A DNA stretch of 64,000 nucleotides. Origin: Luidia sarsii (taxonomy: Eukaryota; Echinodermata; Asteroidea; Paxillosida; Luidiidae). Shown in pieces: positions 57,734-64,000 of this stretch; positions within the stretch are counted from its first letter, which is position 1, and each line of letters starts with the position of its first letter. Location: NCBI GenBank assembly GCA_949987565.1, contig OX465118.1, forward strand, positions 4,368,538-4,432,537. The letters run 5' to 3'. Both the position numbers and the translations under genes were made by a program. The notes beneath the pieces were generated by a model. The model searched no databases, was not told the DNA's origin, and was given only the letters and a program-made list of their open reading frames with translations.

Positions 57734-58120
57734 TATACAGTGTAAAGTACATGTATCATAATGGAGTTTGCGCATGCGTTGGATGGCTGGCCGTTTACAA
57801 AATGAAGCGTCCCTAGCTACGGCTAGGGCTATTGTCTTCGCAGAGGTCAATAGGGAAGACCTAGACCTACCTCTAGACACCCGTTTCAGACACGGCCTTA
57901 GGCTCGGCCTTATTTACCAGTTATGATGTCACCGGCATCGAGGAACAAGCTTTTAGTCCCAGTTTCTTGGTGAATAATCCGTACTTATCAAGCCAACAAA
58001 CCTTCAAATTTGACGACAAGCCACAACCTGGATTTTCGGGTTTTGTCAGACGGAGACGAAGCCTGAGCCCGAGCCTGATCCATGAATTCGTAAACAAAAC
58101 AGCCTCGCCAGTCGCAACAT

Positions 58121-58372
58121 GGACCCTTTTCCAAAACCCGGCTTAGACTCAGGCTCCGGCTTTGTCTCTTTTTCTTATCCATTTTAACGTTCAAGAAATG
58201 AGAACGGGAAGCCTCTGCCATGGCTTCATTTCTAAATGCTATACTAGCGTGTACTGTGTTTTGAAAAAGAATCCAAAACTTTAATTTCAACACTGAGAAC
58301 TCTATCCTGTGTTGTTGTCAGCTTGGATAATAGAGACGAAGCCGGACGGCCGAAGGGTTTTGGGAAGCCCTG
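58121..58372. mobile_element. Inverted-repeat element related to 12055-12316
   Basis: GGACCCTTTTCCAAAACCCG and GGCTCCGGCTTTGTCTC pair with GAGACGAAGCCGGACGG and AGGGTTTTGGGAAGCCC. Confidence 0.65.
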
Positions 58373-58435
58373 TCCGCACTGGACTATGGAGAGCCGTTTT
58401 AACATTTATTCCTTACGCGTTGATCTTTGCGATTT

Positions 58436-58850
58436 ATTTAGAGATATCTTTAATTATTTAGAGATATCTTTAATTATTTAGAGATATCTTTAATTATTTA
58501 GAGACATCTTTAATTATTAAGAGATATCTCTAATTATTTTAAGATATCTTTAAATATTTAAAGATATCTTTAAAAAATCAGAATCGTTGAGATGCTTGCT
58601 CCATTTGATTTAGAGATATCTCTAAATGATTTAGAGATCTCTTTAAATCATTTAAAGATATCTCTAAAAGATTTAGAGATATCTTTAAATGAATTAAAGA
58701 TATCTCTAAATCATTTAGAGATATCTCTAAATACTACATCGTTCGCGTTGCTTCAAATTCATTTAAAGATATCTTGAAATTGATTTAGATATATCTCCAA
58801 ATCGATTTAGAGATATCTCTAATTCAATTCAGAGATATCTCTAAATCGTT
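58436..58850. repeat. AGATATCT tandem palindromic repeat
   Basis: About 20 units of 21 bp built on TTTAGAGATATCTNTAAAT. Each unit contains the palindrome AGATATCT, often AGAGATATCTCT. Confidence 0.92.
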
Positions 58851-59170
58851 TGACATCCGGGTCAACTAAGCGCACCTTTTGTTGAATTATGGGATTGGTA
58901 CGGTGTCCGACCATTAATCGTTGTCGTCGTCGTTAGAGGTCGCTTTGTTTCGCTTTCACGGATGGCGATCAGATTCAGACCGTGTTTCAAAGGGGGTGGG
59001 GGGTCTAATGGTTGTCAGAACCCCAACAATGCGAAATGTGGTCCACAAGTCTGAATCACTAAAATTAATAGGAAACTGTCACGAGAAAGGGAAATAAGTT
59101 AACAGCCATAAAATTCGTTTTCAAACGGTTGTGAATAAAGCGGACAACGTTTTCAAATTGTTAACACACT

Positions 59171-60180
59171 TAAAAACTAAAAATTTAGTGGGCCTGACGT
59201 TTCGATCCTAGCAGGACCTTTCTCAAAGGCAGGGTGACAAGGACAAAACAGATACATGTACACGAAGGAAGGGGGAGAGAGTGAATAGGACACGGATGAG
59301 AAACAAAGGACAAAGAGTGAAGCTGGTAGGGAGAGATCAAAGGGAAGGGCAAGGGGTAGGGTAGGGATTAGTGAGGGGGGGAGATCAAAGAGAAGGGCAA
59401 GGAGTGGGGAGGGATTAGTGACAAGAGGGGGAAAGATCAAAGAGAGAAGTGTGAAGGACTGAACACAAAAGAGGGATTATCAGAAAGCTGCATGGTGTTA
59501 GTCATTACCGTACCCTCCTGGATGTTGAGACCATGTGGTTGAATAGTCCGAAGACACTTCATCCACATTTTCTCACGGCTAAGACGGACAGCATTACTAC
59601 GGTGACCAAGTGATTCTATGCCCAGTACACTCATATAGTGATACCCAACAGGGGTGTCCATTTTACCGGTTTTGATAGTAGACCTATGGCCATAGATCCA
59701 TTTTTTGAGGGTGTTTTTGGTCTCGCCAACATACTGAATATTACAAACTCTACAAGAGATGAGGTATATGATGTTTGAGGTAGTGCACGTGATAGAGCCA
59801 TAGGTCGTGTGGGTAGTTCCAGAAGAATGACCATTGGAAGAGTCTATTTCCTTGACATGTGTCTTGCAAACAATGCATTTCGAGGTACACTTAAATGTAC
59901 CAAATTTGGTTGGAGGTGAAGAGTCCAAAGGGGGAACCACTTGCCCTTCCCTTTCATCTCTCCCTACCAGCTTCACTCTTTGTCCTTTGTTTCTCATCCG
60001 TGTCCTATTCACTCTCTCCCCCTTCCTTCGTGTACATGTATCTGTTTTGTCCTTGTCAATCAGCCTTTGAGAAAGGTCCTGCTAGGATCGAAACGTCAGG
60101 CCCACTAAATTTTTGATTAACATTTTGGTAATTTTAGTCAGTAAGCAGTTTGCAACATTTTTGTATATCACACTTAAAAA
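59171..60180 (-). mobile_element. Penelope-like element with GIY-YIG endonuclease
   Basis: Minus-strand frame with the Zn-binding lead ([13 protein letters not shown]), [17 protein letters not shown], the endonuclease core [37 protein letters not shown] and [18 protein letters not shown]. The 3' region is present at the left, and an inverted piece of the same 3' region closes the right side (59940-60180). Confidence 0.87.
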
Positions 60181-60545
60181 CTGTGATATACAAAAATGTT
60201 CCAAACTGCCTACTGACTAAAATTACCAAAATGCAAATCTTAAAATTTAGTGGGCCTGACGGTTCGTTCCTAGCAGGACCTTTCTCAAAGGCAGAGTGAC
60301 AAGGACAAAACAGATACATATACACGAAGGAAGGGGGAAGAGAGTGAATAAGACACCGATGAGAAACAAAGGACAAAGAGTAAAGCTGGTATAAAGGGAG
60401 ATATCAAAGGGAAGGGCAAGGAGTAGGGTAGGGATTAGTGAGAAGAGGGGGAAAGATCAAAGAGAGAAGTGTGGAGGAGTGAACACAAAAGAAGGATTAT
60501 CAGAAAGCTACTGGTGTAAGTCATTACCTTCGTGGATGTTGAGAC
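60181..60545 (-). mobile_element. Penelope-like element, 3' end only
   Basis: GTGATATACAAAAATGTTCC, TTAGTGGGCCTGACGG and the purine-rich 3' region to TACCTTCGTGGATGTTGAGA. It abuts the LINE. Confidence 0.8.
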
Positions 60546-62250
60546 ATTGGAAAGAATCCTAAACGCTTTTGGAGCTTCGTAAAGGCCCGATCCCGCCATC
60601 AGTCTCTTCCATCGCTTCTTCGAAACGAACAATCGGGACTTGAAGCATCTGACGCTGCTGGAAAGGCCAATCTTCTGATGGACTTTTTCCAGTCAGTATA
60701 TCTGCCTGACTCTCTTGTTTCTGATGTCGACCAACCAGATCTTGACCCTGCAAACCTAGATGCCATGCCACCTGTTAGCATAACTCTTTCAAATGTTCAG
60801 TCAAAACTGGCTAGCATTGTTATCTCTAAAGCCAATTCTTTGAAACCTGTGGGAGTAAGGATATGGGTCTATAGTTATTGACAGCTTGTTTGTTACCAGA
60901 TTTATGAATGGGGACAATGTTTGCAGCCTTCCACTGAGAAGGAAAGCAGCCCTCAGAGGTTGCTCTGTTGAAAAGATGCGCTAATGTGGAATGCAAAGAA
61001 TATTTGAGCACGACTTCAAGACAAAACCAGATAGATTGTCTGGAATTCGAGTCAACTCGTACCATATACCCATGCAAACTCGTGCTCAACCAACTCGTAC
61101 CCGCGCCAACTCGTGCCCGCGCCAACGGTTATTAAAAGATTATATGTGAACAGATCGTTAGTCATGTCCAACCAGCTCTCTCTTATCAGCAGCATGGTTT
61201 TGTCTCTGGCAGAGATTGCAGCACTAATCTTACCTCGCTGATGCAGGAGGCTTACCGTGCTGTTGATCTTCGTGAGCAGTTGGACGTGATATACACTGAC
61301 TTTTCTAAGGCATTTGACCGAGTTGACCACAATTATTTGTTACTGTCCTCTTACAACATACAGTACATTCATGTGTCCTGCGCTTACTAAATAATTATTC
61401 AACCTTTAGATTGCAGAGTAGTTCTTGATGGTCACTGTTCGGATTGGAATCCAGTTCCCTCGGGAGTCCCCCAGGGCTCAGTATTAGGTCCTTTGCTTTT
61501 TTTCTTTATTTGTCAACGATATCCCAAAATACCTTAGTAATAAATGTCTCATGTTTGCCGATGATCTCAAGATATTCAACAATGTTAGGTCTCTTGCCGA
61601 TGCTTCCGTGTTACAGATGGACCTGGAAAGACTCATATCTTGGACTTCATCTTGGAGGCTCTCCCTTAATATTAATAAATGCAGTGTCTTATCCATTTCA
61701 CTTAAAAAGAAACCCATTGCCTTTGATTACACTGTTGATAATGCCATCCTCAAACAAGTTCATGTGCAAAAAGACCTTGGTAGGCCTATATTTATTGATT
61801 GTAACCTCACCTTTGTGCCACATATTAATTCGATTATTAAGAAAGCAAACCGTATGTGTGGTTTAGTCTGGCGTAACTTTCGATCCCTCAAAAATTAAGA
61901 TGTTCTACCGTACGTACCATGTATTGTTCTCTTATTAGACCCAATCTTGAATATTGCACTGTAGTTTTCAACTCTATTTGATTGTGGTTTGAATCTCTGC
62001 TTCTTGCATAGTTGTAATTGTTTGCTTGTTTTTTGTTTGTCTGTCTGTTTGTTGTTTGTGTGGCCTTTGTTTACTTCTCTTCTTTTGTTTTAATGTTTGT
62101 TGGTTCTATGAATGATATCCATTATTTATTTAACTTTTTCATTGTAATTTAATTTATCAAATTAGTGTTTTATTTATTTATACATAATTATCTCCCTGTA
62201 ACTGGCATTTTGTTTGCTGTTGGATGAGATTAATAAATAAGAAATACGAA
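60543..62250 (+). mobile_element. Non-LTR retrotransposon (Jockey/CR1-type LINE), rearranged
   Basis: Plus strand: KRFWSFVKARSRHQSLPSLL to VQSKLASIVISKAN (60545-60838); then IICEQIVSHVQPALSYQQHG and DVIYTDFSKAFDRVDHNYLL (motif A, 61135-61340); PSGVPQGSVLGPLLF (motif B, 61456); MFADDLKIF (catalytic motif C, 61551); and VPHINSIIKKANRMCGLVWR. A frameshift at a poly-T run near 61500 and an internal inversion break it. The 3' region ends near AATAAATAAGAAA at 62232. Confidence 0.85.
60841..61010 (-). pseudogene. Inverted piece of the LINE reverse transcriptase
   Basis: Minus strand: LHSTLAHLFNRATSEGCFPS, QWKAANIVPIHKSGN and NNYRPISLLPQVSK. This is the segment that belongs between the two plus-strand parts. 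Confidence 0.8.
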
Positions 62251-62374
62251 AGTATTATATTTTCAACTTCCGATATCTCCAAAAATATAAGACAAATCCG
62301 CAATTTTTCTGGAATTCTAGAAAACATTTCTTTTGAGGGACGGAAAAACAAGAAATCACTATTTTTTTACTTAG

Positions 62375-62850
62375 TTCTCGCCAAGTGAAGAATTCCATTG
62401 CTAAAGTCTACCCCATTTTGCAAGACACATGTCAAGGAAATAGACTCATTCAATTGACATTCTTTTGGAACTACCCACACGACCTACATGTATATGGCTC
62501 TATCTCTTGCACTACCTCAAACATCTTATATACCTCATCTCTTGTAGAGTTTGTAATGCTCAGTATGTTTGCGAGACCAAAAACACCCTCAAAAAAACGT
62601 ACCTATGGTCAGGTCTACAATCAAAACCGGTAAAATGGACACCCCTGTTGGGTATCACTTCAATCTCCCTGATCATTCAATATTATTTATGAGTGTACTG
62701 GGCATAGAATCCCTATAATTGGTCACCGTAGTAATGCTGTCCGGCTTAGCGCCGTGAGAAAAAGTGGATGAAGCGTCTTTTGACTATTCAACCACATGGT
62801 CTCAACATCCAGGAGGGTAATGACTAACACCATGCAGCTTTCTGATAAAT
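62375..62850 (+). mobile_element. Penelope-like element fragment, plus strand
   Basis: [13 protein letters not shown], then out-of-frame YGSISCTTSNILY, VCETKNTLKK and the GHRS region, and [21 protein letters not shown] codons to ACCATGCAGCTTTCTGAT. Several frameshifts. Confidence 0.75.
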
Positions 62851-62917
62851 TTAGTTTTGTGTGTTTGGCTCGCCATAAGCAAAGTCCGATCGCATACTAA
62901 CATTTCTTACACGCTCA

Positions 62918-63416
62918 TACCCTTTTCCCACTACAAACTGCTTAACCCCGAGATTTGCCGCCCCGGGTTAAGCATTCTGTACCCCGGGGTTCGTTAACCC
63001 TGAGTTATGTTCCCATTTGTCGCGTTAACCCGGAGTTTCGCGAAACCCGGGGCGAGCTTGCCCCGGGTTAACGATGTGCGATTTCCCACTACACCCCAAC
63101 CCCGGTGTCCGTCACTGCCCGGACCGGAAATCCCACAGCGCGCTAGCTGGTCCCACAATGCCTCGTACCGCATTGTCGCCCAGCAACCACCCGTCGGCGC
63201 GCGCTGCCTGACTGGACACATGTGGGCTGTACTCGATTAACCCTGGTCGCGAGCAGGGTTAACGAACCCCGGAGTAACGGCCGTTCGGTCTCAACCCGGG
63301 CGGGAAAAGTGTAGTGGGAAACGTCCTGGCAACCATTTCCAACCCGGGGTATCTCGGGGGTAAGGCTTGCCGTTACCCCCGAGATAACCCGGAGATTTCG
63401 TAGTGGGAAAGGGGTA
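62918..63416. mobile_element. GC-rich palindromic element (CCCACTAC ends)
   Basis: TACCCTTTTCCCACTAC at the left and GTAGTGGGAAAGGGGTA at the right. An inner CCCACTACAC...GTGTAGTGGGA pair lies at 63085-63322. It is full of CCCGGGTTAACG and CCCCGGGTT words. A degenerate relative is at about 49300-49480. Confidence 0.7.
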
Positions 63417-63701
63417 TTAGTAACCCCACCCATATTACGTAATTACTCATACCTAGTTATCCATGCGTTCCCCATAAATTGCATATGTCCTGACCTATCC
63501 TCATTCGGGTGAACTCACACACACCGAGTCCATATCTTTGCTCCTTCGCGAAATTCCAACCTCGAATTTGTTTCTGCGTTTGGTTCTGTTCTATACAAGT
63601 CACAACCCCTACCCACCCACCCAACAAGGATATTTTCATTCAGTTTCCTGGTTGCTGCTTCCCCCTTTTTTCTCCCGATTTATTTCCTTTTCTCTTCCCA
63701 G

Positions 63702-63859
63702 GCGTGCCAAATCCTGAGTCATGTTTCACCTGCGGAATGTCAGGTCACTGGTCCAGACAGTGTCCCTTCTCTTTCAGCTCCAACAACTACTCCCGCTACC
63801 GGACCCAGACTAGAATCAATCCGGCCGCCCCATACGGAAACAGACCCAACTCATATTAG
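63702..63859 (+). CDS. CCHC zinc-knuckle exon, retroelement-like
   Basis: After a strong acceptor (TTTCCTTTTCTCTTCCCAG) the frame reads VPNPESCFTCGMSGHWSRQC, a CX2CX4HX4C knuckle, then a Ser/Asn/Arg-rich tail to TAG at 63857-63859. CFxCGxxGHWxxxCP is common in gag-like proteins of retroelements (gypsy, DIRS) and in some host nucleic-acid binding proteins. Nothing else of the protein is identified. 63860-64000 has no further feature. Confidence 0.45.
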
Positions 63860-64000
63860 CGTGGACCATCTTCCAGAGCCTTGCCCAAGCCAGCCTAGGC
63901 CAGACCATATCTGCCTCTTCAGAGCCTTTGGACACCCTCAGCACCTCCGCTGCCTCAGTCACAACAAAGGCGTAATAGAGAAGTAATCTACGATAAATTC

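Overview
The window is intron-rich, repeat-dense animal DNA. The introns are long, use GT/AG signals and are full of transposon relics. Frequent TACATGTAC and GGCCTAC words, tRNA-derived SINEs, Penelope-like elements, and an NF-kB that has kept both ankyrin repeats and a death domain suggest a marine invertebrate, probably a deuterostome such as an echinoderm, hemichordate or amphioxus. That placement is inference.

Three host genes were read exon by exon. (1) 811-7140, minus: SAMD8 (sphingomyelin synthase-related, ceramide phosphoethanolamine synthase family). Four exons join in phase from the SAM domain to the stop; the exon carrying the start codon was not found. (2) 15252-21139, plus: a group XII secreted phospholipase A2, four exons, 217 codons plus stop, in phase throughout. 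(3) 28369-52770, minus: a complete NF-kB p105/p100-type gene, 17 coding exons summing to 3228 nt (1075 codons plus stop). Domain order is Rel homology/IPT, nuclear localisation signal, glycine-rich region, poly-Q, ankyrin repeats, death domain, and a C-terminal DSGLAS degron-like site. A non-coding first exon and a TATA promoter with two kB-type sites are proposed near 57458-57733.

Everything else is repeat or unassigned. 1-7940 holds SAMD8 plus SINEs, a TTAA-flanked element with a THAP relic, and a Penelope fragment. 8564-17360 is a bed of inverted-repeat elements and AGT/ACT microsatellite around the 5' end of the PLA2 gene. 18576-20473 is an inverted-repeat element with a 42-bp satellite inside. 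23940-26150 holds a promoter-like exon followed by two intron-less copies of its transcript and a Ty3/gypsy pol fragment. NF-kB introns hold a 2.2-kb 33-bp minisatellite, a gypsy fragment, Penelope mini-hairpins, a polypurine block and a 1.3-kb foldback. 54272-63900 is mostly mobile DNA: nested foldbacks, an AGATATCT tandem block, Penelope copies, a LINE with an internal inversion, a GC-rich palindromic element and a CCHC exon.

The strongest observations are the NF-kB gene with kB-type sites at its own inferred promoter and a p105-style degron, the spliced-transcript retrocopies beside an intron-bearing parent exon, the recurrent foldback family starting TAGTCCGAG, and hammerhead-like folds in the Penelope-related repeats. 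No completely new biological system was demonstrated.
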